From Eubacterium sp. (GTDB lineage Bacteria; Bacillota; Clostridia; Lachnospirales; Lachnospiraceae), in contig JAFVAQ010000029.1 of NCBI GenBank assembly GCA_017480495.1, positions 18,964 through 82,963 of the forward strand: 64,000 nt of DNA, written 5' to 3'. Both the position numbers and the translations under genes were made by a program. Each line of letters begins with the position of its first letter. Position 1 is the stretch's first letter. Positions 46,968-56,235 of the stretch are shown in pieces. The notes below the pieces were generated by a model. It searched no databases and was not told the DNA's origin. It was given only the letters and a program-made list of their open reading frames with translations.

Positions 46968-48656
46968 TTATACCTCTTGGTCTTTAAAAAATTTTGTAAA
47001 TTCTTCTGCCGGTACCGGCTTTGAGAAATAGTATCCCTGAATGATATCGCAGTTTCTTTCCTTAAGAAGCTTTAGCTGTTTCTCAGTCTCAACTCCTTCA
47101 GCGATGACAGGAACCTGAAGGAACTCAGCGATTTCAAGCACAAGCTCTACCAGCTTCATACTCTTCTTGTCCTTTTCCATATTGCGAACAAATTTCATAT
47201 CCAGCTTAAGTGCATCGATTGGAATAGATGTGATCATATTCAGTGATGAATACCCGGTTCCGAAATCGTCCATCTCAATCATGAAACCATATTCTCTAAG
47301 GTTCTCGACAACTTTAATCAATTCTTCTGCATTTTCAGAATATGCAGACTCAGTTATTTCAAGCATCAGTTCATTTGGCTCGAGGTCATTTTCTTTTAAT
47401 AACCTCATAAAGTTATCCCTAAGACCTGGGAAGTAAATGTCCATTCGAGATACATTTACCGAAACAGGCACAGAGACCCCATATTCCTTCTTCCAGATTC
47501 CCACCTGCTTTGCAGCTTCTTCCCACACATAGCGGTCCAACCTTTGAATAAGTCCGTTGCTTTCAAAAAGAGGGATAAAATCTCCAGGACTAATCATTCC
47601 TAGTTCTGGATGTATCCATCTAATAAGCGCTTCTGCACTTCTGAGTTTAGGCTCTTCACCGGTAACATCATACTTTGGCTGGAAGAAAACCTTAAGGTCC
47701 TTATTGCTTATAGCATCATCAATATCATTTATTAACTTTTCCTGATACTTAGCCTGTTCATAGAGTTCGTGGCTATAGTATTCAATATCCTTACTATAGT
47801 CGCCTCTTATCATATCACAGGCTGTTTTCGCTCTATCAAACCAGTTCTCAACCATTAGCGATTTATCTGCATCAGAGTATACTCCCATACGAAGTCGAAT
47901 ATTATTTGATTCCGAAATATCTGATAGCTCCCTAACAACCTTTTCAAGAACTCTCTTATGATCAGTAGCATGGTCGCAATATATGATGAAGTTATCTGCC
48001 TCAGAGCGACAGCTTATTCCAGATTGATCACTAAAATAATCCAGAAGGGACTTAGCAATGCTGATAAGAGCATTATCGCCCTCTTTCCTTCCATAGAGTT
48101 CATTTATCAAATGGAAATGATCTATATTGATATTAATAATATCAACCTTACGATCAGCCTTATACTTTTCAATCTGATTTATGTATTCAATGAAATATTC
48201 TCGGGAGTATAAACCGGTAAGAGTATCTCTCTCTGTATCATGAATGATATTCTTATCTTCCTGAAGCTCTATGATTCTTTCACATCTTGCTAAGATTACA
48301 TCCGGCATATCATATGGTTTGGTAATAAAATCTGCCGCTCCTAGCTTAATAGAACGAACCTCCGCATCCTTTTCAGATGTCATAACAATGATTGGGATTA
48401 GACGAAGCGATTCATCGTCTTTAAGATTTTTGATAAGTTCAAAACCGTCCATAATAGGCATAAGAAGATCCACAAGTATCAAGGAAAAACTACAATCTCC
48501 AGCCTTAAGAATATCCAGCGCTTCCTTACCATTTTCAGCAGCATGGACTTCGTACTCCGAACTCAAAATATTAGATAAGATTTCTCTGTTGATCATTTCA
48601 TCATCAACAACAAGAACGTGTCTTTTCAGACCGCTCAACCCCTTAAAAATATTCAT
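46968..48656 (-). CDS. response regulator: REC - degenerate GGDEF - EAL phosphodiesterase
   Basis: 562 residues from ATG 48656, which is better spaced from AAGGAG than the ATG at 48665. Receiver domain (10-125) with VDDE and D63 in LILVDLLMPIMDG. The GGDEF-like domain (140-290) has SEADNF instead of GGDEF, so it is likely inactive or regulatory. The EAL domain (310-555) keeps EALIRW, VNVSR, EITE, DDFGTGYSS, LKLDMKF, EGVE and IQGYYF. Phosphorylation should control cyclic di-GMP breakdown. Confidence 0.92.
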   Translation of the reverse strand: MNIFKGLSGLKRHVLVVDDEMINREILSNILSSEYEVHAAENGKEALDILKAGDCSFSLILVDLLMPIMDGFELIKNLKDDESLRLIPIIVMTSEKDAEVRSIKLGAADFITKPYDMPDVILARCERIIELQEDKNIIHDTERDTLTGLYSREYFIEYINQIEKYKADRKVDIININIDHFHLINELYGRKEGDNALISIAKSLLDYFSDQSGISCRSEADNFIIYCDHATDHKRVLEKVVRELSDISESNNIRLRMGVYSDADKSLMVENWFDRAKTACDMIRGDYSKDIEYYSHELYEQAKYQEKLINDIDDAISNKDLKVFFQPKYDVTGEEPKLRSAEALIRWIHPELGMISPGDFIPLFESNGLIQRLDRYVWEEAAKQVGIWKKEYGVSVPVSVNVSRMDIYFPGLRDNFMRLLKENDLEPNELMLEITESAYSENAEELIKVVENLREYGFMIEMDDFGTGYSSLNMITSIPIDALKLDMKFVRNMEKDKKSMKLVELVLEIAEFLQVPVIAEGVETEKQLKLLKERNCDIIQGYYFSKPVPAEEFTKFFKDQEV

Positions 48657-48812
48657 ATACCCCATTCTCCTTCTCTACTAACCCCTTAATAGAAAATCCT
48701 TATCTTTAAATATACCATAATAGACCTTTTATCACAATAAAGATGTAAATGCACCCGCTTATATGATATATTAAGAAATATAATGTATTAGTAGAATCGG
48801 GGGATTTACATT

Positions 48813-51800
48813 ATGAAAAAAGAGCGAATAAAAAATATCAAACCTTTATATATTATTATAGGCCTTCTAACTCTACTCTTTATACTTCTTGATTCTATAT
48901 ATCTTAGCTGGAAAGCCTCAAAGGACACTGAAGAAGCTGTCAGAAAGGTAAGTCATTTGTACCTTGATGAGCTGTCCGGAAGACGTGAGCAGGTTGTGGA
49001 AAACAATCTGAAAAGCAAGTTCGATGATATGAGAATTGCAATTGAACTTATGACTGACGAAGATAAAAGCGATGTGGAGCATTTGCAGGATTATCAAGCC
49101 AGAATGAAGAAGCTCTATAAGCTAGAAAAGTTTGCCTTCGTTGATACAAAAGGACTCATCTATACCGCTCTCGGCCCACAGGAAAATATAAGTGACTATT
49201 CTTTCGATTATAAGATTATTGATGAACCTGAAATATCTATACTTAATCTAGAAAGCACCGACAAAAAGGTGGTTCTAGCATATCCCGTTGATATCCCATT
49301 TAACGGCGATACTCTCAAGGTTTGTTTCATGGAAAAGGATATGGACGAAATGCTCTCAGGAGTTTCCATGGAACCCGCCAAAAATGGCACTACCTTCTGT
49401 AACATATATACGAATGATGGAATCGCTTTAACTGATACAATTCTAGGCGGTCTTGCTGTCGAGGATAACCTCCTGGATGCTATGAAAAATGCCAATTATG
49501 ACGACGGTTATTCCTACGAAGCCTTCAAGGAACAGTTTGAAAAAGGCGAACGTGGCGTAGTTTCCTTTACCTACAATGGTACAAAAGAAACCCTTAGCTA
49601 CGTGCCAGTCGAAGGAACAGATTGGAATCTTACATATCTCGTAAGGGAAAGTGTTATCAACGACGAGATAAGTTCAATTAATAAAAGTGTTGTTACACGA
49701 AGTATTGTACAAACTGTTATAACCGCTATTCTTCTGATCACCCTATTCGTCTTCATTATGTATCAAATGCAGAAAAACTCGAGAATGTTGATAGAAAAAG
49801 AAGCGGCTGAAATTGAAAACAGAACTCGCCAACAGGAAATGCAGGAAAAAATCGATCTTCAGGAAAAGCTTCTGGAAGAAGAAAGAACGCGTACCTTGCA
49901 GGATAGCCTTATTACTGCCATGGCTTCTGATTACAGAAGTGTATACTACGCTAACCTAGACGAAGATGACGCTGTATGTTATCGAAAGGATTCTAATGAT
50001 TCCGACAGTTCCCCAGAAGGAACACATTTCTGCTTCACCGAAAGATTTAACTACTATGCAGATAACTATGTTGCCGAAGAATATAGAGATGGATTTAAGG
50101 AATTTATAAAAATAGATAATATCAAAAAGAATCTTGAAGAAAGTCGTCTCATATCCTATAGATATTTGGTTAGACGCGATGGAAAAGAATTCTATGAAAT
50201 GCTCCGTATGGCGGGCGTTAGACTAATCGAGAATCGTACAGACCACATGATTCACGCCATTGGTGTCGGTTTCACAAATATTGATAAAGAAATGCGTGAC
50301 GAAATGGCGCGAAATGAAGCCCTTAGCGATGCTCTCGCAGTTGCTGATCAGGCAAACAAGGCGAAGACGGCATTTCTATCAAACATGAGTCACGAGATCA
50401 GAACACCTATGAACGCTATCATCGGACTTGATAGTATAGCATTAAACGATCCTGATATATCAGATAAGACTAGAGAATATCTAACCAAGATTGGCGATTC
50501 CGCTGACCACCTACTGGGACTAATAAATGATATCCTCGACATGTCCCGAATCGAATCCGGAAGGATGGGCATAAGGAACGAAGAATTCTCATTCCCTAAG
50601 CTACTCGAGTCACTCAATACATTAATCAGTTCACAGTGCCAGAACAAGGGAATTGATTACATTTGCCACGTAAGTGATGACATAAATGAATGCTATATCG
50701 GAGATGAGCTGAGACTTCGTCAGGTACTCCTCAACGTCCTTGGAAATGCAGTTAAATTCACAGACAAAGGAAGTGTAAGTCTAAATGTTAATAAGACTGC
50801 CTCTTATGACGGCAAGTCAACTCTTTGCTTTGAAATAAAGGATACTGGAATAGGTATGAGCGAGGAATTCCTACCTAACCTCTTCGATACATTTACCCAG
50901 GAGGACGAGTCAAGTACAAGTAAGTACGGTAGCTCCGGTCTTGGAATGGCTATCACAAAACGTATCGTCGATATGATGAACGGCCAGATTGAAGTTGAAT
51001 CTGAAAAGGGTAAGGGAACAACCTTTGATATCACGGTAACTCTTACCGACTGTGAGAAAGAAGTCAGTGAATATGAAGATATAGAGCTTCATCCAGATCA
51101 GATGAGCGTACTAATTATAGATGATGATGAGGTTGCCTGCGAGCATGCGAAGCTCGTTCTTGAGAAAACAGGTATATCCGCCGAGATAGCTCTGTCGGGT
51201 GAAGAAGCTATAGAAATGGTGCGTCTCCGCCACGCTAGGAGAACACCTTATAATCTAATTCTCGTCGACTGGAAAATGCCGGAAATGGACGGCGTTGAAA
51301 CCACAAGAAAGATCCGCGAAATTGTCGGAAATGAATCTGCCATCATTATACTAACTGCCTATAGATGGGATGATGTTCTTGAAGAAGCCCTTCAGGCGGG
51401 CGTTGACAGTTTCATACCTAAACCTGTTTTTGCAACAGTTGTTTTGGATGAATATAAATCCGCTATCAAGAAAAAGAATCCTGCCGAATTGGAAGAAGAA
51501 AAAGCCGAACTTTCAGGACGCAGAATCCTTCTTGCCGAAGACATGCAAGTAAATGCCGAAATAATGACCATGGTTCTCGAAATGAGAGATATGAAGGTGG
51601 AACTTGCCGAGAATGGTCGCATTGCTTTAGAAAAGTTTTCAGAAAGTGAGTCCGGTTATTATGATGCCGTCCTCATGGATATGAGAATGCCAGAAATGGA
51701 CGGCCTCGAAGCAACCAAACGAATAAGAGATCTTGACCGCGAGGATGCGAAGCAGATTCCAATCATCGCACTCACTGCAAATGCCTTTGACGAGGATGTA

Positions 51801-51893
51801 CAGCGCTCCCTCCAGGCCGGAATGAATGCACATTTATCAAAACCTGTAGAACCAGAACGTCTATACCAAACCCTCGAAGAACTTATAAAATGA
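48813..51893 (+). CDS. hybrid sensor histidine kinase with PAS and two receiver domains
   Basis: 1026 residues. Helix 10-32, an extracellular Cache-like sensor (35-290), helix 297-318, coiled coil (320-370), a PAS-like module (370-490) of the same kind as the three in the 1154-residue protein, HisKA with SNMSHEIRTP (H527), HATPase (630-745) with GNAVKFTD, KDTGIGM and GSSGLGMAI, then REC1 (D819 in LILVDWKMPEMDG) and REC2 (D956 in AVLMDMRMPEMDG). No Hpt domain is fused, so the separate Hpt protein is the obvious relay partner. It is divergent from that operon. Its TGA stop is the first triplet of palindrome copy D1. Confidence 0.93.
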   Translation: MKKERIKNIKPLYIIIGLLTLLFILLDSIYLSWKASKDTEEAVRKVSHLYLDELSGRREQVVENNLKSKFDDMRIAIELMTDEDKSDVEHLQDYQARMKKLYKLEKFAFVDTKGLIYTALGPQENISDYSFDYKIIDEPEISILNLESTDKKVVLAYPVDIPFNGDTLKVCFMEKDMDEMLSGVSMEPAKNGTTFCNIYTNDGIALTDTILGGLAVEDNLLDAMKNANYDDGYSYEAFKEQFEKGERGVVSFTYNGTKETLSYVPVEGTDWNLTYLVRESVINDEISSINKSVVTRSIVQTVITAILLITLFVFIMYQMQKNSRMLIEKEAAEIENRTRQQEMQEKIDLQEKLLEEERTRTLQDSLITAMASDYRSVYYANLDEDDAVCYRKDSNDSDSSPEGTHFCFTERFNYYADNYVAEEYRDGFKEFIKIDNIKKNLEESRLISYRYLVRRDGKEFYEMLRMAGVRLIENRTDHMIHAIGVGFTNIDKEMRDEMARNEALSDALAVADQANKAKTAFLSNMSHEIRTPMNAIIGLDSIALNDPDISDKTREYLTKIGDSADHLLGLINDILDMSRIESGRMGIRNEEFSFPKLLESLNTLISSQCQNKGIDYICHVSDDINECYIGDELRLRQVLLNVLGNAVKFTDKGSVSLNVNKTASYDGKSTLCFEIKDTGIGMSEEFLPNLFDTFTQEDESSTSKYGSSGLGMAITKRIVDMMNGQIEVESEKGKGTTFDITVTLTDCEKEVSEYEDIELHPDQMSVLIIDDDEVACEHAKLVLEKTGISAEIALSGEEAIEMVRLRHARRTPYNLILVDWKMPEMDGVETTRKIREIVGNESAIIILTAYRWDDVLEEALQAGVDSFIPKPVFATVVLDEYKSAIKKKNPAELEEEKAELSGRRILLAEDMQVNAEIMTMVLEMRDMKVELAENGRIALEKFSESESGYYDAVLMDMRMPEMDGLEATKRIRDLDREDAKQIPIIALTANAFDEDVQRSLQAGMNAHLSKPVEPERLYQTLEELIK

Positions 51894-51924
51894 GTATATA
51901 GGGACGGTTCTTATTTACTCACTT
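51891..51924. repeat. GGGACGG repeat, single unit, copy D1
   Basis: A single unit TGAGTATATA-GGGACGGTTCT-TATTTACTCA plus CTT. Its first three bases are the stop codon of the hybrid kinase gene. It lies 16 bp before copy D2 in direct orientation. Confidence 0.9.
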
Positions 51925-51939
51925 CAAAGTAAGTGATAA

Positions 51940-52013
51940 TGAGTATATGGGGACGGTTCTTATTTACTCACTTCAAAAAAAGTGAGTAAATAAGAACCGT
52001 CCCCATATACTCA
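51940..52013. repeat. GGGACGG palindrome, copy D2
   Basis: Perfect 34-bp arms (51940-51973 and 51980-52013) with a 6-base loop. The unit has one change from copies A and D1 (TATGGGGACGG for TATAGGGACGG), and the change is present in both arms, so the pair stays perfectly matched. Confidence 0.9.
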
Positions 52014-52026
52014 TATACTCATTATA

Positions 52027-52956
52027 TTATCTAAAATAGGAAAGATACACTACTATACCACCAATAACAATAAAGATAAGACCTATCAGGATTGTAAAGA
52101 TGAACTGTGTCTTTGATCCAACGGGATCATAATAGCCGCCATCATCAGTAGCAGAAACGTATATTTCTCTAACTTCATTAATTGCAGGGTTACCTCTGTT
52201 CGAGAATACATTCTTGAAGGTTCTTCTCTTCTCTCCGTTATACCAATACTCATACATCGGAGCTCTCATACGAGGTGATCTTGCTCCATTTCTTGGAATG
52301 ACTAGCTGTATACAGGTTGCCTGAACCGGAATAGTATATCTTTTCTTCATTGCACTAACACTAACCGCATATCCAATAATAATAGCGAAACCAACTCCTA
52401 TTATTATAAATGGCAGAATGGCATTTCCGATTCTATCAAACTCTGACTGTGCGCCATCGCTTCCGAAGATTTTAAAGAATCCATAGCCCAACATTAAAAC
52501 ACCAACAATCGCTGCAACTATCGGAATAAACTGTATGCGCTTTCCTTCTTTTCTATCCTTGAAAATAATCTTCACACCTATATATGTAAATAGAATTCCC
52601 ATTAATAATCCTACAAATGCCGCACTCCCCTTCTTTGCTGCAACTACTATTAGTATCGCAATAACAAGTGTACCGATCATTTCCGGAGTATTCAGATATC
52701 CCTCCTGAGGTTTTATTCTAGGATATTTAACCCTATCCGCTTGCCCTGGCATTTCATTTACTTGACCGAACTGCTGACCTTGCATTCCATTCATCTGTCC
52801 ATACTGCTGATTTGGAACGCCACCCGCTCTTTGCTGCATCAGCATGTCGAATTCGCGAAGCTTTTCTTCCTTCAACTGCTCGCTCATATTTCCTGTCTGA
52901 ACCTGCAGATCAAGAAGCTTCTCTACTTCTTCCCTGCTCATTTGAAAATTGAACAT
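52027..52956 (-). CDS. uncharacterised membrane protein with Gln/Gly/Met-rich linker
   Basis: 309 residues. A short helical N-terminus (1-40) is followed by a low-complexity linker rich in Q, G, M and N (45-75), two hydrophobic pairs (95-165 and 175-210), a soluble domain of about 70 residues (215-275, containing YEYWYNGEKRRTFKN) and a final helix (285-305). The soluble domain resembles DUF3592-like small beta domains, but I do not claim the family. It converges on the hybrid kinase, separated by palindromes D1 and D2. Confidence 0.7.
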   Translation of the reverse strand: MFNFQMSREEVEKLLDLQVQTGNMSEQLKEEKLREFDMLMQQRAGGVPNQQYGQMNGMQGQQFGQVNEMPGQADRVKYPRIKPQEGYLNTPEMIGTLVIAILIVVAAKKGSAAFVGLLMGILFTYIGVKIIFKDRKEGKRIQFIPIVAAIVGVLMLGYGFFKIFGSDGAQSEFDRIGNAILPFIIIGVGFAIIIGYAVSVSAMKKRYTIPVQATCIQLVIPRNGARSPRMRAPMYEYWYNGEKRRTFKNVFSNRGNPAINEVREIYVSATDDGGYYDPVGSKTQFIFTILIGLIFIVIGGIVVYLSYFR

Positions 52957-53125
52957 AAATACTTTTCCTCTCTAACTCAGTTTACTAAAAACCAATCGTT
53001 TTAATCCTTGCTAAAACCGTTTTTTAGAATATCACTAACATTTATCAAATGCAAATTAAGTCTTCATTAATTAGTTATTGCTTTTTTCCTATAAAAAATG
53101 TTTAATTAATTTATATATAAAAGTA

Positions 53126-53155
53126 TTTATATGATAAGTGTTTTATATGATAAGT
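53126..53155 (+). promoter_or_regulatory. 14-bp direct repeat in the leader of the second hybrid kinase
   Basis: TTTATATGATAAGT occurs at 53126-53139 and 53142-53155, a 16-bp period, ending 21 bp before the ATG. It may be a regulator site or a duplicated -10-like sequence. Confidence 0.45.
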
Positions 53156-53176
53156 TTTTTTTGATGGGGAAGCTTT

Positions 53177-55045
53177 ATGACATATTCAATAATTGGAATT
53201 CTTGCAACAGTTGTTCTAATAATAAATAACCGCGATGTTTTATGGGGTAGAGAGGACTACAATAAGACTCCTACGTATATAGCATATCGCCATCTGCTTT
53301 ACGGAATCCTGGGATACTTAATAACTGATATGCTATGGGGAATCCTCGCCTCTCACAAGCTTATTACGCTTGTTTATATTGATACTGTTATTCATTTTAT
53401 GGCTATGGCTTTAGCCGTTATGCTATGGACTAGATATGTCATAGTTTATCTTGGAAACAAAAAAGGTTTCGGTAAGCTTCTTAATTTTACGGGAACAGCT
53501 TTTGTATGCTTCGAAGCAATCGTAATCCTCATAAACTTTTTTATTCCTATCCTATTTAGTTTTGATTCAAAGGGAGAATATCACGCAGGAGTTGCCAGAT
53601 ATATAACTCTCTGCATTCAGATAGCATTATTCCTGATCACTTCTCTTTATACTCTTATAACAACCGCAAAAACAAAGGGCTTAGACAAGAGACGAAACCT
53701 TACTATTGGTCTCTTTGGTCTATCTATGATTCTATTTATCGGTATACAGCTCTTCTTCCCTCTACTTCCTTATTATGCAATGGGCTATATGCTCGGAACC
53801 TGTCTCCTTCACAGCTTTGTAGTTGAAGACGAAAAGGATGAATATAGAGAAGCTCTTAAAAAAGCACTTCGAACTGCAGAGGAAGCAAGCAAAGCGAAAT
53901 CTTCCTTTCTTTCAAGCATGAGTCATGAGATCAGAACTCCAATGAATGCCATTATTGGTATAAATAATATTGCATTAAATGACCCTTCTACAAATGATAA
54001 GACAAAGGAATATTTGAATAAAATCGGAACCTCCGCAGAGCATCTTCTAGATATAATAAATGATATTCTGGATATGAGTCGTATCGAATCAGGAAAGCTT
54101 ACTCTCAAGGAAGAAGCCTTCCTCTTCTCTAAGGAAATAAATCAGGTAAATACTATCATAAACGGACAATGCAACGATAAAAGCCTTAAATACACCTATA
54201 AAACTAAGGGCGACATCAACGGCTATTACATAGGCGACGCCATGAAGCTTAAACAGATCCTGATCAATGTATTAGGAAATTCTGTGAAGTTTACTTCTGA
54301 AGGTGGCAGCATCAATTTCACCATTGAAGAAGTATCAGATAGCGAAAGCTCAAAAACTCTCAGGTTTATCATTAATGATACCGGTATTGGAATAAGTAGC
54401 GAATACCTTCCTCATATTTATGACGCCTTCAGTCAGGAGGATAATGCTTCCACAAGCAAATATGGAAGCACTGGTCTTGGAATGCCAATAACAAAGAGCA
54501 TTGTAGAAATGATGGGCGGACAGATTGAAGTCCAGAGCGAAAAGGGTGTGGGAACAACCTTCACTCTTACTATTACATTTAAAAAATCTGAAAAAGATAG
54601 AGTAACAGATTCTGATACAGATAATAATCTAGCAAATGCCGGAGCTACGGATGATATTCTCGCAGGAAAAAGAGTCCTCGTAGCGGAAGATGTATCCATC
54701 AATGCTGAGATACTAGTGGCTATTCTTGAAACAAAAGGCATCGAAGCCGACGTTGCCGAAAACGGTAAACTAGCTTTCGACCTCTTTACATCTCACGAAG
54801 CCGGCTACTATTTAGCTATACTAATGGATGTCAGAATGCCAGAGGTCGATGGAATCGAAGCCACAAAACTAATAAGAAGCAGCGACCATGCTGACGCTGC
54901 TTCCATTCCTATAATTGCACTAACTGCAAATGCTTTTGATGAAGATGTCCAGAAATGTCTGGATGCCGGCATGAATGCACACCTAAGCAAACCTATAGAA
55001 CCTGATCTTATCTTCGAAAGACTGACAAATCTGGCATTATCTTAG
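53177..55045 (+). CDS. hybrid sensor histidine kinase, seven-helix sensor, one receiver
   Basis: 622 residues. About seven hydrophobic helices (1-215) make a membrane sensor without a large outside domain. A short coiled linker leads to HisKA with SSMSHEIRTPMNAIIG (H250), HATPase (365-475) with NVLGNSVKFT, NDTGIGI and GSTGLGMPI, and a C-terminal receiver (D551 in LAILMDVRMPEVDG). The kinase core is close to that of the larger hybrid kinase upstream, suggesting duplication with sensor exchange. The stop overlaps the convergent cytX stop by 4 bp. No Hpt domain is fused. Confidence 0.93.
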   Translation: MTYSIIGILATVVLIINNRDVLWGREDYNKTPTYIAYRHLLYGILGYLITDMLWGILASHKLITLVYIDTVIHFMAMALAVMLWTRYVIVYLGNKKGFGKLLNFTGTAFVCFEAIVILINFFIPILFSFDSKGEYHAGVARYITLCIQIALFLITSLYTLITTAKTKGLDKRRNLTIGLFGLSMILFIGIQLFFPLLPYYAMGYMLGTCLLHSFVVEDEKDEYREALKKALRTAEEASKAKSSFLSSMSHEIRTPMNAIIGINNIALNDPSTNDKTKEYLNKIGTSAEHLLDIINDILDMSRIESGKLTLKEEAFLFSKEINQVNTIINGQCNDKSLKYTYKTKGDINGYYIGDAMKLKQILINVLGNSVKFTSEGGSINFTIEEVSDSESSKTLRFIINDTGIGISSEYLPHIYDAFSQEDNASTSKYGSTGLGMPITKSIVEMMGGQIEVQSEKGVGTTFTLTITFKKSEKDRVTDSDTDNNLANAGATDDILAGKRVLVAEDVSINAEILVAILETKGIEADVAENGKLAFDLFTSHEAGYYLAILMDVRMPEVDGIEATKLIRSSDHADAASIPIIALTANAFDEDVQKCLDAGMNAHLSKPIEPDLIFERLTNLALS

Positions 55046-56235
55046 TTCTTCTTCCTAAGTATAAGCTTTCCTGTCACAACACATATGACAACAGTTATTA
55101 TCATATCTGGAAGAGTATTTCCTACAATAATATCTACTCTCATAAGAAGTCTATAAAGTATAAAGCCAATAACCCATATGATTATATTGGCTATTCCCAG
55201 CTTCTTATCTTCCTTAGAATCCGCCTTAAGAATAAAGTAATCAGCAATCTGAATAGCTATCATTGGCGCAAATACAGAACCTATGAGATATAAGAAATCA
55301 GTTATATCATCCATTGGGAATACGCACGCAGCAACTGTTCCTATAATAGTTACAATTATAGCTGCCCATTTCTCATTTATCTTTTTCCAGATAGATACAC
55401 TGGAAACACCTGCTGAATAAGCATCAAGAAATGTAGTCGTTACGGTCGAGAAGATGATTATAAGTAGACCTGCTATTCCAAGTCCTGCCTTAACCATGAT
55501 TGATGCTATATCATACTCTCCTGTATAGATAACCGCTCCCATACCTATGAGATACATGAAAATACTTACAAGATTATAAACAACTACAGAAGCGGCAGTT
55601 GCCTTGGTTGGTTTCTCTGCTTCTCTAGTGTAGTCACTTATTAGTGGCAGCCATGAAAGAGGCATAGCCACACTCAGCTCAACTGCAGCGCCAAATGTCA
55701 GACCATCACTAGGCACTGCATTTGCAGAACCTTTCCCAAAGAATATAACTTTGAAAAGTATTAAACTCAGGATGAATAGTGCTGCCATCGCAACTGTATT
55801 GATCTTGCCTAGATTTGTGATACCCACAAGTATCCAAAGGATGATGAGCACGCCTATTACTATTGCCCATATCCAGGCGCCCGTTGAGAAAATGCCATCT
55901 GCTGCAAGGGAACCATCATAGATCATTATGGCTGTCCAACCTACAAGCTGAAGTACATTTAAGAGTGAGAAGAATTTTCCACCATACTCACCGAAACTCA
56001 TCTTTACTGTTTCCATTGCACTTTTGCCGGTTCTTCCACCAATCATACCAGCAGCAAACATCATGAGCCCACCGATTATATGGCCCAAAACTATCGCTGC
56101 CATACCCTTGGCAAATCCAAGAGATGCAAGATAAGTACCTGTAAGAATCTCAGCAATAGATACTCCTGCTCCAAACCAGATAAGGCTATTACTGAGGACC
56201 GATGTCTTCTTAACTTCTTTTTCCTGATTATCCAT
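55042..56235 (-). CDS. cytX: NCS1-family transporter CytX (hydroxymethylpyrimidine uptake)
   Basis: 397 residues with about twelve hydrophobic segments. The opening LIWFGAGVSIAEILTGTYLA and MPLSWLPLISDYTREA match the CytX group of NCS1 permeases, which are regularly found in thiamine loci and are predicted to import the pyrimidine precursor HMP. Its ATG overlaps the thiD stop by one base (TAATG). It is the last gene of the thiamine operon. Confidence 0.9.
   Translation of the reverse strand: MDNQEKEVKKTSVLSNSLIWFGAGVSIAEILTGTYLASLGFAKGMAAIVLGHIIGGLMMFAAGMIGGRTGKSAMETVKMSFGEYGGKFFSLLNVLQLVGWTAIMIYDGSLAADGIFSTGAWIWAIVIGVLIILWILVGITNLGKINTVAMAALFILSLILFKVIFFGKGSANAVPSDGLTFGAAVELSVAMPLSWLPLISDYTREAEKPTKATAASVVVYNLVSIFMYLIGMGAVIYTGEYDIASIMVKAGLGIAGLLIIIFSTVTTTFLDAYSAGVSSVSIWKKINEKWAAIIVTIIGTVAACVFPMDDITDFLYLIGSVFAPMIAIQIADYFILKADSKEDKKLGIANIIIWVIGFILYRLLMRVDIIVGNTLPDMIITVVICVVTGKLILRKKN

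Noticed and set aside
46968-48656. Diguanylate cyclase activity of the REC-GGDEF-EAL protein
   Set aside because: The signature reads SEADNF, so synthesis of cyclic di-GMP is unlikely; only the EAL part looks active.
25617-52013. CRISPR array or classical terminators for the GGGACGG units
   Set aside because: Units are few, scattered and inverted, with no regular spacers and no cas genes. The stems lack the T-run expected of intrinsic terminators.
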